The position numbers were made by a program, and so were the translations under genes. A stretch of 64,000 nucleotides of DNA, from positions 868,001 through 932,000 of the forward strand of contig NZ_LT629788.1 of the NCBI RefSeq assembly GCF_900105805.1. Direction: 5' to 3'. Below, piece after piece: positions 16,646-26,401 of the stretch. The notes below the pieces were generated by a model that ran no database searches, was not told the origin of the DNA, and was given only the letters and a program-made list of their open reading frames with translations. Position 1 is the first letter of the stretch. Each line of letters starts with the position of its first letter. Source of the DNA: Pseudomonas moraviensis. Its GTDB lineage: Bacteria > Pseudomonadota > Gammaproteobacteria > Pseudomonadales > Pseudomonadaceae.

Positions 16646-18793
16646 TCAAACGCGAAACTGATCCATCAACCGCTGCTGCTGGTTCGCCAGGCTATTGAGC
16701 GACTGGCTCACCCGCGCCGATTCATTCGCCTGTCCCGACAAGGATTCGGTCACATCGCGAATCGTCGCCACATTATTGTTGATCTCCTCGGCCACCGCGC
16801 TTTGCTCTTCGGCGGCGCTGGCGATCTGCAGGTTCATGTCGCTGATCACCGTCACCGCATCGCCGATCTGCCGCAGCGCCGTCACGGCCTGGCCCACCTG
16901 CTCGACACTGCCCTGGGCCTGACGATGGCTGTTGCCCATCGAGCCGACCACTTCCTGCGTACCGTTCTGCAATTGCTCGATGACCTGGCGGGTTTCCTCC
17001 ACCGACTCCTGGGTGCGGCGCGCGAGGTTGCGCACTTCGTCAGCGACCACCGCGAAACCGCGTCCGGCTTCACCGGCGCGGGCCGCTTCGATGGCAGCGT
17101 TAAGCGCCAGAAGGTTGGTCTGCTCGGCGATGGCGCGAATGGTTTCCAGCACCGTGCCGATCTTCTCGCTGTTGGCGGCCAAGCCCTCGACCTGCACCAT
17201 CGCTGCGCTCATGTCGGCGGCGAGGGTGTCGATGCTCGCGGTGGTGCGATCGATCACCGTCAGGCCTTGGCGGGTAGCGCGGTCGGCGTCCTTGGCGGCT
17301 TCGGCGGCCTGCGCGGCGCTGCGTGCGACGTCCTGCGCAGTGGCACTCATTTCATGGGAGGCGGTGGCGACCTGATCGACCTGACGGTATTGCTGCTCCA
17401 TGCCAGCGCTGGTCTGGGTAGCGATGGCCGAGGACTGGTCGGCGGTGTTGCGCGCGTCCTGCACCGAGCGTTTCACCTCGGCGATGATCGGCTGCAGCTT
17501 GTCGAGGAAACGGTTGAACCAGCCGGCCAGTTGCCCGAGTTCGTCCTGCTTGTCATAGGCCAGGCGCCGGGTCAGATCGCCTTCGCCGCTGGCGATGTCT
17601 TCAAGCATGTGCGCCACGCCGAGGATCGGCTTGGTCACGCTGCGCGCCATCAGCCACACCAATAGCAAACCGATCAGCGCGGCGAGCAGGCCGAGGCTCA
17701 GTTCGATCAGCGTGCCCGAATTATTGCTCGCATCCAGTTGCTGCTTGAGCGCTTCGGCGCGGCTGACCAGGACTTTTTCCGGCACGTCCAACAACACGCC
17801 CCACGCCGGCCCGCCGGGAATCGGCTGGAACGGCGACAGCACTTTCAACTGGCCGTTGCTGTGCAGACTGCTCACGCCAGTGCTCGAGGCGAGCAGGCGC
17901 AGCAACTCGCTGCCGCTGGCCTGATCCACCGCATCCAGGCGCTGGCTGAGCTTGCCGGCATCCGGGCTGTAGCCGGCGAGCAGGCCGGCAGGGCTGACGA
18001 TGCTTACCGCGGTCTGACCGTCATAAAGTTTGCGACTGGCATTCTGGCTGATCGCTTGCAGGCTGTTGAGGTTGATGTCGACCGACAACGACGCAATGAC
18101 TTTGCCGTTGACCTGCAGCGGGAAGACGATGCTGGTCATCAGCACTTTCTGCCCGTCGATGACGTAGAAGTACGGCTCGATCACGCAGGGTTTGAGGGTG
18201 GTGCGCGGGCAGGTGAACCAGGCGTTGGCGGCTTGACCGCTGGGGCCGGTGCTGGTGTCGCTCATGTCGCTTTCCGGCAGCGCCATCGAGGTGACTTTGC
18301 CCGGGGTCGGCTGCGACCAGTACAGGGCGAAACGGCCCTCGTCGTTGCTGCCCAGCTCAGCCTGATCGGCGAACAGTTCATCCTTGCCGTCCAGCGCGTT
18401 GGCTTCAAACACCAGCGACAGGCCGAGCAGGTCGGGGTTGGCCTGCAGCGCGGACTTGACCTGACGGGTCATGTCCTCGCGCAGGTCGAAGGCATCGAGA
18501 AAACGCTTCTCGGCCTGTTCACGCAAGAACAGCACCTGCCGCGAGAAACCGTGGCCGTACTGATAGGCGTCCATGAACTGCTGGCGAATGCCCGCAGCCT
18601 GCACTTCACCTTGCGATTCGATCCGCGCCTGCGCCGATTCGGTGAGCATCTCCATGCTCGAGGCCTTGACCAGCGCCGAGCTGTGTTCCATGCGATACAG
18701 CGAAAGACCGACCAACAGGGTCACGATACCGGCCAGGCAGAGGCCGGCGAGCAGGGTGATTTTCCATTGGATGGAAAGTTGTCTGAGCGACAT
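16646..18793 (-). CDS. methyl-accepting chemotaxis protein with large periplasmic sensor
   Basis: 715 residues from the ATG at 18793, chosen because AAGG lies nine bases upstream. A first membrane helix (about 10-32) is followed by a periplasmic domain of about 310 residues with double-Cache features, a second helix near 350-375, HAMP, and a signalling hairpin with LLALNAAIEAARAGEAGRG at its tip. It detects an extracellular ligand, perhaps an amino or organic acid, and signals through CheA/CheW. The ligand is not known. It ends in FRV and has no C-terminal CheR-tether pentapeptide. Confidence 0.92.
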   Translation of the reverse strand: MSLRQLSIQWKITLLAGLCLAGIVTLLVGLSLYRMEHSSALVKASSMEMLTESAQARIESQGEVQAAGIRQQFMDAYQYGHGFSRQVLFLREQAEKRFLDAFDLREDMTRQVKSALQANPDLLGLSLVFEANALDGKDELFADQAELGSNDEGRFALYWSQPTPGKVTSMALPESDMSDTSTGPSGQAANAWFTCPRTTLKPCVIEPYFYVIDGQKVLMTSIVFPLQVNGKVIASLSVDINLNSLQAISQNASRKLYDGQTAVSIVSPAGLLAGYSPDAGKLSQRLDAVDQASGSELLRLLASSTGVSSLHSNGQLKVLSPFQPIPGGPAWGVLLDVPEKVLVSRAEALKQQLDASNNSGTLIELSLGLLAALIGLLLVWLMARSVTKPILGVAHMLEDIASGEGDLTRRLAYDKQDELGQLAGWFNRFLDKLQPIIAEVKRSVQDARNTADQSSAIATQTSAGMEQQYRQVDQVATASHEMSATAQDVARSAAQAAEAAKDADRATRQGLTVIDRTTASIDTLAADMSAAMVQVEGLAANSEKIGTVLETIRAIAEQTNLLALNAAIEAARAGEAGRGFAVVADEVRNLARRTQESVEETRQVIEQLQNGTQEVVGSMGNSHRQAQGSVEQVGQAVTALRQIGDAVTVISDMNLQIASAAEEQSAVAEEINNNVATIRDVTESLSGQANESARVSQSLNSLANQQQRLMDQFRV

Positions 18794-18900
18794 GGAAAAC
18801 ATCCTTATCCGATAAATATCTGAGACTTTGCACTGTAGCGGCTGCGTTTGCGCTTTCTTTATCCCTCCAGCGCAATATGACCAATTGCGCATGCGATCCA

Positions 18901-18982
18901 TGTAGGAGCTGCCGAAGGCTGCGATCTTGCGTTTTTGCTCTGGAACAAGATCAAAAGATCGCAGCCTTCGGCAGCTCCTACA
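18901..18982. repeat. REP pair, family A, in a 338-bp intergenic region
   Basis: Inverted copies of tgtaggagctgccgaaggct (arm 1 drifts after gcgatctt). It lies in the 338-bp gap between the divergent chemoreceptor and transporter genes; apart from this pair I see no other structure there. Confidence 0.9.
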
Positions 18983-19131
18983 GGGCCGTGTGACTTTGAC
19001 AAGGACTGTTCGCTGCGGCACAGTGCGCGCCCTCTAATAAGACCCTCCGTACAAATCCGCCGGCCAATTCCGGGCGGACTCATCCTGTCTGGCGGTGTGT
19101 TTTCACCCGCAGTGTTTTTTGAGGTAGTGAA

Positions 19132-20448
19132 ATGAATGCAGTCATAGCAGCCGTCGGCGTCATGCTGATCCTCAGCCTGTCGCGCGTGCATGTGGTGATC
19201 GCGCTGATCGTCGGGGCGCTGGTTGGTGGCCTGACCGGTGGTCTGGGCATCGAAGCGACGCTCAAGGCGTTCAACAGCGGCCTGGGCGGCGGCGCGACGG
19301 TGGCGTTGTCCTACGCCTTGCTCGGTGCTTTTGCCGTGGCGATCGCCAAGTCCGGCCTGGCCCATGCGCTGGCCGACAAGGCCCTGGCCATGGTGGACCG
19401 GCAACACGCGACCGGCGGCGGTAACGTCAAATGGCTGTTGATCGGCCTGCTCTGGGTGGTGGCGATTGCTTCGCAGAACATCCTGCCGATCCACATCGCG
19501 TTCATTCCGCTGCTGGTGCCGCCGCTTCTCTATGTACTGACCAAGCTGCAACTCGATCGCCGTTTGATCGCCTGCGTCATGACGTTCGGCCTCATCACTC
19601 CGTACATGTTCCTGCCGGTGGGCTTCGGCAACATCTTCCTCAATGAAATCCTGCTGGCCAACGTCGCGCGCAGCGGCGTCGACATCAGCGGTATCAATGT
19701 CACCCATGCCATGGGTATTCCGGCGCTGGGCATGCTGGTCGGCCTCGGCATCGCGTTTATCAGCTATCGCAAGAAGCGCGTCTATGACCTGGCGAAGATC
19801 GAACAAGTCGAGCAGACCGCGGTGCAGTACAACCCGCTGAGCCTGATGATTGCCGGTGTAGCGATCGCCGCCGCGTTCGTCATTCAGCTGTTGTTGGACT
19901 CGATGATTATCGGTGCGCTGGCCGGGTTTCTGATCTTCTCGGCATCGGGCATCGTCAAGTGGCGCGAGACCGATGATCTGTTCACCGAAGGCATGAAAAT
20001 GATGGCGATGATCGGCTTCATCATGATCGCCTCCTCCGGTTTCGGCGAAGTGATCAAGGCCACCGGCGAAGTGCAGACCCTGGTAGAAGCCTCGGCGGCG
20101 TGGATCGATCACAGCAAGGGCGTCGGTGCCCTGATGATGTTGCTGGTCGGGCTGCTGGTGACCATGGGCATCGGCTCGTCGTTTTCCACCGTGCCGATTC
20201 TCGCGGTGATTTTCGTGCCGCTGTGCGTGCAACTGGGCTTCAGTCCGATCGCCATCGTCTGCATCGTCGGCACTGCCGGTGCGCTCGGCGACGCCGGATC
20301 GCCGGCCTCGGACTCGACCCTCGGCCCGACCTCCGGCCTGAACATCGACGGCCAGCATCACCACATCTGGGACACCGTCGTACCGACCTTCCTGCACTAC
20401 AATTTGCCGCTGTTGGCGTTTGGCTGGGTGGCGGCGATGGTTCTCTAA
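19132..20448 (+). CDS. YuiF/NhaC-superfamily transporter (Na+/H+ antiporter or amino-acid permease)
   Basis: 438 residues with about 12 hydrophobic segments. It opens with AVGVMLILSLSRVHVVIALI and carries the conserved loops SQNILPIHIAFIPLLVPPLL, TPYMFLPVGFGNIF and GDAGSPASDSTLGPTSGLN that mark the family annotated as Na+/H+ antiporter family proteins (YuiF type), some of which carry basic amino acids. It is flanked by two chemoreceptor genes. The substrate is not determined. Confidence 0.8.
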   Translation: MNAVIAAVGVMLILSLSRVHVVIALIVGALVGGLTGGLGIEATLKAFNSGLGGGATVALSYALLGAFAVAIAKSGLAHALADKALAMVDRQHATGGGNVKWLLIGLLWVVAIASQNILPIHIAFIPLLVPPLLYVLTKLQLDRRLIACVMTFGLITPYMFLPVGFGNIFLNEILLANVARSGVDISGINVTHAMGIPALGMLVGLGIAFISYRKKRVYDLAKIEQVEQTAVQYNPLSLMIAGVAIAAAFVIQLLLDSMIIGALAGFLIFSASGIVKWRETDDLFTEGMKMMAMIGFIMIASSGFGEVIKATGEVQTLVEASAAWIDHSKGVGALMMLLVGLLVTMGIGSSFSTVPILAVIFVPLCVQLGFSPIAIVCIVGTAGALGDAGSPASDSTLGPTSGLNIDGQHHHIWDTVVPTFLHYNLPLLAFGWVAAMVL

Positions 20449-20466
20449 ACGGCCCACCAACCCCCT

Positions 20467-20557
20467 TGTAGGAGTTGGCCTGCTCGCGATAGCGGTGTAT
20501 CCGTCGCCTCATCCGCTGACTGATACACCGCTATCGCGAGCAGGCTCACTCCTACAG
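20467..20557. repeat. REP pair, family B
   Basis: Inverted copies with gtaggagttggcctgctcgc on the left and the standard unit on the right, between the transporter and the second chemoreceptor. Confidence 0.88.
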
Positions 20558-20649
20558 GGGATCGGGTTATTTCCCGGACTCAACTTTTGCCCCGGCGTGC
20601 CGTTAAAGCCTTTAACCACGCCAACAAAATCAAAAGAGTGAGTCCCCCG

Positions 20650-22332
20650 ATGCGCCTGAGTCTGAAGGCTAAAGTCCTGTCCCTTGCTGTTCTGCCGGTG
20701 CTGCTCTTTGCGCTGGTCATCAGCGTGACCACGCTGTTCATCCTCCAGGAACAGGCGCGCAAGGAAGTCGAGCAGACCCGCGAGCGGCTGCTCAGCGATG
20801 CCAAAGCCACCCTGCAAAGTTACGTCGCCGTGGCCATGACCACGATCAAACCCCTTTACGACGCCGCTGCGCCGGGTGACGACGCGGCGCGGGCGCAGGC
20901 GATCAAATTGCTCTCGGGCATCCGCTACGGCAAGGACGGTTACTTCTTCGGCTACGATTCCGAGACCGTGCGCCTGTTCAAGGCCAATGACCCCGACGGT
21001 GTGGGCAAAAGCTTCAAGGACAACCGCGATCCGAACGGCGTCTACGTCAACCTCGGCCTGGTCAAAGTGGCCAAGGACGGCACCCACTATCTGCAATACA
21101 GCTCGCCACTGCCGGGCAACGCCAAGGTGCTGGTGCCGAAACTCGGCTACACCGAATACCTGCCGAAGTGGGACATGGCGGTCGGTACTTCGGTCAACCT
21201 CGACGGCATCGAAGCGCAAGTCGCGCAGGTCGAAGCGCAAGTGCAGGAGCGTGTGCAAGGCGTGGTGCTGAGCATCGTCGGCGTCGCTGTACTGGTGCTG
21301 CTGGTGATCGCGGCGGCGGGCATGCTGCTGGCCAACACCATTCTGCGCCCGCTGACGCAAATGAAAGCCAGCCTCGACGATATCGCGGCGGGCGAGGGCG
21401 ACCTGACCCGGCGCCTGAACATCACCAGCCAAGACGAACTCGGTGAGCTGGCCGGCTCGTTCAACCGTTTCGTCGACAAGATCCACGGCCTGGTGCGGCA
21501 GATCACCGAAATGACCACGCAACTCACCGGACTGGTCACCCAGGTCTCGGAACAGGCGCAGCGTTCCGATCAGGCCATGGAGCGTCAGCGCCACGAAACC
21601 GATCAGGTCGCTACGGCGATCAACGAAATGTCCGCTGCCGCCCAGGAGGTGGCGAAAAGCGCGCAGAACGCCGCCGTCGCCGCCCAACAGACCGACGAAG
21701 AAGGCCAGAGCGCCAAGCGCGTGGTCGCGGGCAGCATCAAACAGATTCATGCGCTGGTCGATGACATCCGCAACAGCGGCGTGTCGCTGGACAGCCTGCA
21801 GCAGGACGTCAGTTCAATTGTCGGCGTGCTCGGGGTGATCCGTTCGATTGCCGAGCAGACCAATCTGTTGGCCTTGAACGCAGCCATCGAAGCGGCCCGT
21901 GCTGGCGAGGCCGGGCGTGGTTTCGCCGTGGTCGCCGACGAAGTGCGCGCGCTGGCCAGCCGAACGCAGATCAGCACCCAGGAAATCCAGGGCATGATTG
22001 ACCGCTTGCAAGCGGGCACGCAGCAGGCGGTCGAGGCGATGCGCCGCTCCAGCGAGGCCGGCGACGGCACTTCCCAGCAAGCTAATCAGGCCGGCGCGTC
22101 GCTGGATGCCATGGCCCAGTTGATCGCGACGATCAACTCGATGAACGCGCAGATCGCCAGCGCAGCGGAAGAGCAGACAGCGGTGGCCGAAGAGATCAAC
22201 CGCAGCGTGCATCAGATTGCGGTGGCGGTGGACAGCGTCGCTGATGAAACGCAGTTGGGTGCGCAGACCTCGCGCAGTCTGGCGGAGCTGGGGCAGCGGC
22301 TGGGCAAGCTGGTCGGTCAGTTCCGTATCTGA
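20650..22332 (+). CDS. methyl-accepting chemotaxis protein with single Cache sensor
   Basis: 560 residues from the ATG at 20650 (MRLSLKAKV). Membrane helix 1 is at about 10-30. The periplasmic single-Cache type 2 domain contains GKDGYFFGYDSE and NRDPNGVYVNLGLVKVAKDG. A second helix near 215-240 is followed by HAMP (GEGDLTRRLN) and a signalling domain with LLALNAAIEAARAGEAGRG. Cache-2 receptors of this kind often sense short organic acids. A short GAGTG serves as weak ribosome site. Confidence 0.92.
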   Translation: MRLSLKAKVLSLAVLPVLLFALVISVTTLFILQEQARKEVEQTRERLLSDAKATLQSYVAVAMTTIKPLYDAAAPGDDAARAQAIKLLSGIRYGKDGYFFGYDSETVRLFKANDPDGVGKSFKDNRDPNGVYVNLGLVKVAKDGTHYLQYSSPLPGNAKVLVPKLGYTEYLPKWDMAVGTSVNLDGIEAQVAQVEAQVQERVQGVVLSIVGVAVLVLLVIAAAGMLLANTILRPLTQMKASLDDIAAGEGDLTRRLNITSQDELGELAGSFNRFVDKIHGLVRQITEMTTQLTGLVTQVSEQAQRSDQAMERQRHETDQVATAINEMSAAAQEVAKSAQNAAVAAQQTDEEGQSAKRVVAGSIKQIHALVDDIRNSGVSLDSLQQDVSSIVGVLGVIRSIAEQTNLLALNAAIEAARAGEAGRGFAVVADEVRALASRTQISTQEIQGMIDRLQAGTQQAVEAMRRSSEAGDGTSQQANQAGASLDAMAQLIATINSMNAQIASAAEEQTAVAEEINRSVHQIAVAVDSVADETQLGAQTSRSLAELGQRLGKLVGQFRI

Positions 22333-22343
22333 TCGCCTGAAAA

Positions 22344-22522
22344 GCCCCTCACCCTAGCCCTCTCCCAGAGGGAGAGGGGACCGATTGGGGGATATTGCGG
22401 GATTACGCCGACCTGAAAGTCCCGCTTTGAATCCATAATCGACGCGGTTTTTCAGGTCGATGCAGGAGGTGGTACACCTCGGTCGGTTCCCTCTCCCTCC
22501 GGGAGAGGGCTAGGGTGAGGGG
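22344..22522. repeat. REP-like element, family D
   Basis: Arms cccctcaccctagccctctc (from 22345) and gagagggctagggtgagggg (to 22522) with internal gggagaggg copies, between convergent genes. Confidence 0.8.
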
Positions 22523-22532
22523 CTCTTGATCT

Positions 22533-23468
22533 TCAAGCTCTGTCCCAATAGGGAATCTCGCCAAAGCATTCAACAAAAAAATCAATCACTGTGCGCACCT
22601 TCACCGACAACCGTCGGCTCCCCGGCCACAGCACCGCGATCTGCTGCGGCTCCAGACTGTTCGACACCTGATACTCCCCGAGCACCGGCACCAGTGTGCC
22701 TTCGCGCACCGCTTCGCCAATCAGCCACGACGGAAACATCACCAGCCCCAGCCCTTGCCGAGCAGCCTGGGTGAGTGTGTCGGCGTGGTTGCCGGTGATC
22801 GGGCCTCTGACCGTGTACGGCGTCCAGTCCTCGCCCTCACGGCGGAAAAACCAGCGCTGCTGACCGGCCGCGCCTTTGTAGGCCAGGCACTGATGCTGCG
22901 CGAGTTCGTCGGGATGCTGTGGGGTGCCGTGGCGCTGCAGATAGGCCGGGCTGGCGGCGACCTGAAAGCGGTGCGGAGCAAGGATCCGAGCCTGCATGCT
23001 CGAGTCGTGCAGCGCACCGATGCGAAACAGCAGATCGGCGCCTTCCTGCAACGGATCGATGTAATGGTCGGTTTGCTGGATGTCCAGTTGCAGCTTCGGA
23101 TAGCGCGCGCAGAGCTCGCCCAGCCACGGCGTCAGGTGGCGTTGGCCGAACACCACTGGCGCGTTGATCCGCACCAGTCCGGTGGGTTCGCTTTGCTGCT
23201 CCTGCAACGCTTGCTCGGCTTCTTCCAATTGCACCAGCAGCAACCGCGCATGATGGCCGAGCGTGCGCCCGGCTTCGGTCGGGGTGACGGCACGGGTGTG
23301 GCGGTAGAGCAATTGCTGATTCAGCGCCTGCTCCATCAACTGGATCTGCCGCGAAATGGAGGAGGGGGCGACGCCTTCGCGGCGGGCCACTTCGGAAAAG
23401 CTGCCGTGGTCGAGGACCGCTACAAACAGCCGTAACGCCTTGAATCCGAGTTCATTAAGCCCGTGCAT
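22533..23468 (-). CDS. LysR-family transcriptional regulator
   Basis: 311 residues from the ATG at 23468. The winged helix-turn-helix is at about 5-65 (GSFSEVARREGVAPSSISRQI), followed by the type 2 periplasmic-binding-fold effector domain (VRINAPVVFGQRHLTPWLGEL). The effector domain is of the CrgA/DmlR-like type. It is divergent from the YdcZ-type pair with about 113 bp between starts, so those transporters are its likely targets. The inducer is unknown. Confidence 0.9.
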   Translation of the reverse strand: MHGLNELGFKALRLFVAVLDHGSFSEVARREGVAPSSISRQIQLMEQALNQQLLYRHTRAVTPTEAGRTLGHHARLLLVQLEEAEQALQEQQSEPTGLVRINAPVVFGQRHLTPWLGELCARYPKLQLDIQQTDHYIDPLQEGADLLFRIGALHDSSMQARILAPHRFQVAASPAYLQRHGTPQHPDELAQHQCLAYKGAAGQQRWFFRREGEDWTPYTVRGPITGNHADTLTQAARQGLGLVMFPSWLIGEAVREGTLVPVLGEYQVSNSLEPQQIAVLWPGSRRLSVKVRTVIDFFVECFGEIPYWDRA

Positions 23469-23581
23469 GCTGTGTCTCGCTGTGCGTTTTGCGCAAAAGT
23501 GTTGTCCGGATGCTCCCATTTATCGCACAGCGGCGCCAGCCGATAATCCGCGCCCTTGTTTATGAGCGTGGAAGGTTGTGT

Positions 23582-24067
23582 ATGCAGACGTTGGATGAGG
23601 GGTTGGTCGCGGCACCAGTGAAGCGTTCGGTGTTACGTCTGTTGTTGCTGCCGCTGGTGATTCTCGCCGGCATGGGCTTGTCGGTGGAGGCGGGCTTGCT
23701 CGGGCCGTTGGGCGAGCAGGTCGGGCATTTGTGGGCAACTTTGAGCATCTTCGGCGTGGGCTCGGCGATTCTGTTTTTACTGCTGCTGTTCGCCGGCCCG
23801 CGAAAAGGTCCGGCGCTGACCGAACTGCCGCGCTGGCAGTTGATCGGCGGTTTTCTGGGGCCGATCTACGTGGTGGTGCTGACGCTGGCGACGCCGCACA
23901 TCGGCATTGCCATGACGATGATCGCGATTTTGTCCGGGCAGGTCGGCAAGAGTGTGCTGATCGACCATTTCGGCTGGTTCGGCGCGACGCGCAAGAAGGT
24001 CAACGGCGAGCGCTGGCTGGCGTTGGGTTTGATTGTGGTGGCTTTGATTCTGATTGCGCGGGGGTGA
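23582..24067 (+). CDS. YdcZ/DUF606-type small DMT transporter, subunit 1
   Basis: 161 residues from the ATG at 23582, with five hydrophobic segments. The pattern VEAGLLGPLGEQVGHLWATL, then PRWQLIGGFLGPIYVVV and ILSGQVGKSVLIDHFGWFG, is that of the DUF606/YdcZ family. It is followed with no gap by a second member. Paired small DMT proteins commonly act as heterodimeric exporters. Substrate unknown. Confidence 0.82.
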   Translation: MQTLDEGLVAAPVKRSVLRLLLLPLVILAGMGLSVEAGLLGPLGEQVGHLWATLSIFGVGSAILFLLLLFAGPRKGPALTELPRWQLIGGFLGPIYVVVLTLATPHIGIAMTMIAILSGQVGKSVLIDHFGWFGATRKKVNGERWLALGLIVVALILIARG

Positions 24068-24523
24068 ATGATGGGTCTGGTGATTTTGCTGGCGGTGGTG
24101 GTGTTGGCCGGTGCGGTATTGAGTGTTCAGGCGGCGATCAATGGTCGCTTGGGTGAGACGGTGGGTGTGCTGCGTAGCAGTCTGCTGACCTTTGCCGTGG
24201 GTGCGGTGGTGACCGGGTTGTTGATCCTGTTTTTCGAGCCGGCGCAGGCGGTGAGTCTGCTGGAGGTGCCGAAGTGGCAGTTGACCGGGGCGCTGTTTGG
24301 CGTGGTGTACATGATGGTGATGGTCGGCGCGGTGCCAGTGGTCGGGACGGCTGTGGCGACCGTGGCGGTGATTGTCGGGCAGTTGGGGATGGGGATGTTG
24401 ATCGACAATTTTGGCTGGTTGGAGAATCCGGCGATCGGCTTGTCTTCGAGCCGGATGCTGGCGATGGTTTGTTTGGCGGTGGCTTTGGTGTTTATGTATC
24501 GGAGTTCGCAGCGGACTGGGTGA
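24068..24523 (+). CDS. YdcZ/DUF606-type small DMT transporter, subunit 2
   Basis: 151 residues, starting directly after the stop of subunit 1. It has the same fold signature (VQAAINGRLGETVGVLRSS, PKWQLTGALFGVVYMM, VIVGQLGMGMLIDNFGWL) but is clearly diverged. The tight arrangement argues for co-translation and a two-subunit transporter. An in-frame ATG at 24071 is an alternative start. Confidence 0.82.
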   Translation: MMGLVILLAVVVLAGAVLSVQAAINGRLGETVGVLRSSLLTFAVGAVVTGLLILFFEPAQAVSLLEVPKWQLTGALFGVVYMMVMVGAVPVVGTAVATVAVIVGQLGMGMLIDNFGWLENPAIGLSSSRMLAMVCLAVALVFMYRSSQRTG

Positions 24524-24547
24524 ATGAATACATATCAGATGAAATAG

Positions 24548-26401
24548 TCATTCTATTACGTCATCGGGTATGGGCGCGGTTGTAAATGATGACTTTTCCT
24601 TCGGTAGTTCAAGCTCGCTGATAATTGCCATTAGTGGGGCGCAGAAATAAGTGAAAGCCTGGGAAAGTAACCATATGGACAGTAATGCGATGAGGTCAAT
24701 CGGATAAAGGGATGAATGTTGGAAAAGTATCAATGAAGAAACCAAGTGGGTTATTGCTAGCACGATTTCCGTGCGAGAAGCTTGAAAGGCTCTTGCCAGG
24801 CTGTGTGTCTTGCCGAACTTGTTCGTTCTGATCCAGGGTATGTTTAATTTGAAAAGTGGGGTGAAGAAAGCGGTGGCTGTATTCCACTGCAATGCGTTTT
24901 CTATCATGATTGTCATTATAAAATTGCGTGCACTGTTTCCTTTGAGATGTTTCAAAGTAATCCATCTCTTGATCTGTCTCATGTAAGGTGCGCAGATCAG
25001 GAATAATAATATGCTGTTGGGGATCTCTATCTTTATGTCGTTTTTGGCCAGGTAAGCTCCGAGTGATATTGTCACGAGACTAGGCACTAGCAGAAAACCT
25101 GGCGCTGCTTCTCCCATCAGACGCTTTAATCGAAGTACTTTTTGTGTTGAACTCAGGTTGCTGTTTTTTACTAAGCTGATGTGCAAGCGCCAATTTTTTT
25201 GGAGTTCTTGAATGGGGCCAGCTTGCCAGCGAAACATCTGTTTTTTAATGCCTTCAAATGTGCTGGGTATCAAGCCGCGTCCCCATGTATCAGCGAACAC
25301 GTGTCCGATATAACCTCGTGCCAGCAGGCGAACCGATAGTTCATCGTCTTCCGTAAGGCTCCACTCAGCCCAACCACCGACCTCCTCAAGCATTTTTCTG
25401 CGAATCAAACACATGGTGCCTACGAGATTGGCTGAGTTGAACTCATTCATGACGGGGTGAACTATTTTTTGTTTCCGCAAGTAGAAATAATAGACTCCTG
25501 ATAGAAAAAGATTGTCTCGCCACTCACGATAATCGTGGCTGGATTGTACGAAGGATACATTTTGATCGCTGAACAGGGGGATAAGCGAAGACAGAAACTC
25601 AGGATGTGCTATGTAATCTGCATCAACAGATGCAATTATTTCTGCCGCAGGATCCGTATGCCGCAAAGCGTAATTCATTGCGCCCGCTTTGGCTCCTGAA
25701 AGAGGGTCGACATGATAAAAATTAAAGCGCTTACCCAGCTTTTGGCAGTGGGATCGTACCGGCTTCCAAAGATTTTCATCTTTGGTGTTATTGTCGATTA
25801 CGATGACTTCGTAATTTTCATAGGATAAATTTGCTAAGGCGTTCAGTGTCATAATAACCAGGCTGGGGGGTTCTTTGTAGCAAGGCACGTGTATGGATAT
25901 TTTTGGTGATATTTTGTTTTTTTGCAGAGCTGAAGTTTGTAAGGCGTGGTTACGCTTAATATACTTCAGTGGGAGTTCCGGCAGCTCCATGATACCGCTC
26001 CATAGCATGTCGAATGCCGTGACTAATGTCGCAGCAGTCAGTAGCACGTAGGCCGTTATCTCAGCTGTTTTACTCCACTGGCTTTGATGGATAAGCGCTG
26101 CCATGAAAATCGCCAGTGATGACAGGTAACAGGCAGTGAACATCAGGTTGTAAATCCCAAATAGTGTGTAGCGCGGCATGCTAAAGCGGGCAAGTACTCC
26201 AATAAAAAGCGAAAATGCTGTTGGCATGACAATGCTTTCAATGCTGCCTGTTATGAATAAAGTGCATGCTGCAGCGATGAGAGCGGCGATTGTGTATAAG
26301 CGTGTCCAGTATTTATTTGAAATGGTTTCCAATGAATATGTCATCATTAGAATAATGCCGCCAAGTACGTAAATAATTGAGCCGAAATATAAGGCGTTCA
26401 T
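24548..26401 (-). CDS. AT-rich processive-type family 2 membrane glycosyltransferase
   Basis: 617 residues from the ATG at 26401 (AGGA nine bases upstream; a start at 26407 adds two residues). Four or five N-terminal membrane segments, a cytoplasmic GT-A domain, then several C-terminal membrane segments, as in cellulose, hyaluronan and beta-glucan synthases. Catalytic motifs (numbered from the 26407 start): DNNTKD (205-210), DAD (262-264), TEDDE (352-356) and Q-x-x-R-W (390-394). The gene is far richer in A/T than its neighbours, with many TTT, AAT and ATA codons, which points to horizontal acquisition. No PilZ domain, export porin or modifying enzyme is adjacent. The sugar and product are unknown. 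Confidence 0.85.
   Translation of the reverse strand: MNALYFGSIIYVLGGIILMMTYSLETISNKYWTRLYTIAALIAAACTLFITGSIESIVMPTAFSLFIGVLARFSMPRYTLFGIYNLMFTACYLSSLAIFMAALIHQSQWSKTAEITAYVLLTAATLVTAFDMLWSGIMELPELPLKYIKRNHALQTSALQKNKISPKISIHVPCYKEPPSLVIMTLNALANLSYENYEVIVIDNNTKDENLWKPVRSHCQKLGKRFNFYHVDPLSGAKAGAMNYALRHTDPAAEIIASVDADYIAHPEFLSSLIPLFSDQNVSFVQSSHDYREWRDNLFLSGVYYFYLRKQKIVHPVMNEFNSANLVGTMCLIRRKMLEEVGGWAEWSLTEDDELSVRLLARGYIGHVFADTWGRGLIPSTFEGIKKQMFRWQAGPIQELQKNWRLHISLVKNSNLSSTQKVLRLKRLMGEAAPGFLLVPSLVTISLGAYLAKNDIKIEIPNSILLFLICAPYMRQIKRWITLKHLKGNSARNFIMTIMIENALQWNTATAFFTPLFKLNIPWIRTNKFGKTHSLARAFQASRTEIVLAITHLVSSLILFQHSSLYPIDLIALLSIWLLSQAFTYFCAPLMAIISELELPKEKSSFTTAPIPDDVIE

Noticed and set aside
18859..20460. 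533-codon open frame antisense to the YuiF-type transporter
   Set aside because: His/Gln/Arg-rich shadow; the plus strand encodes a well-formed membrane protein.
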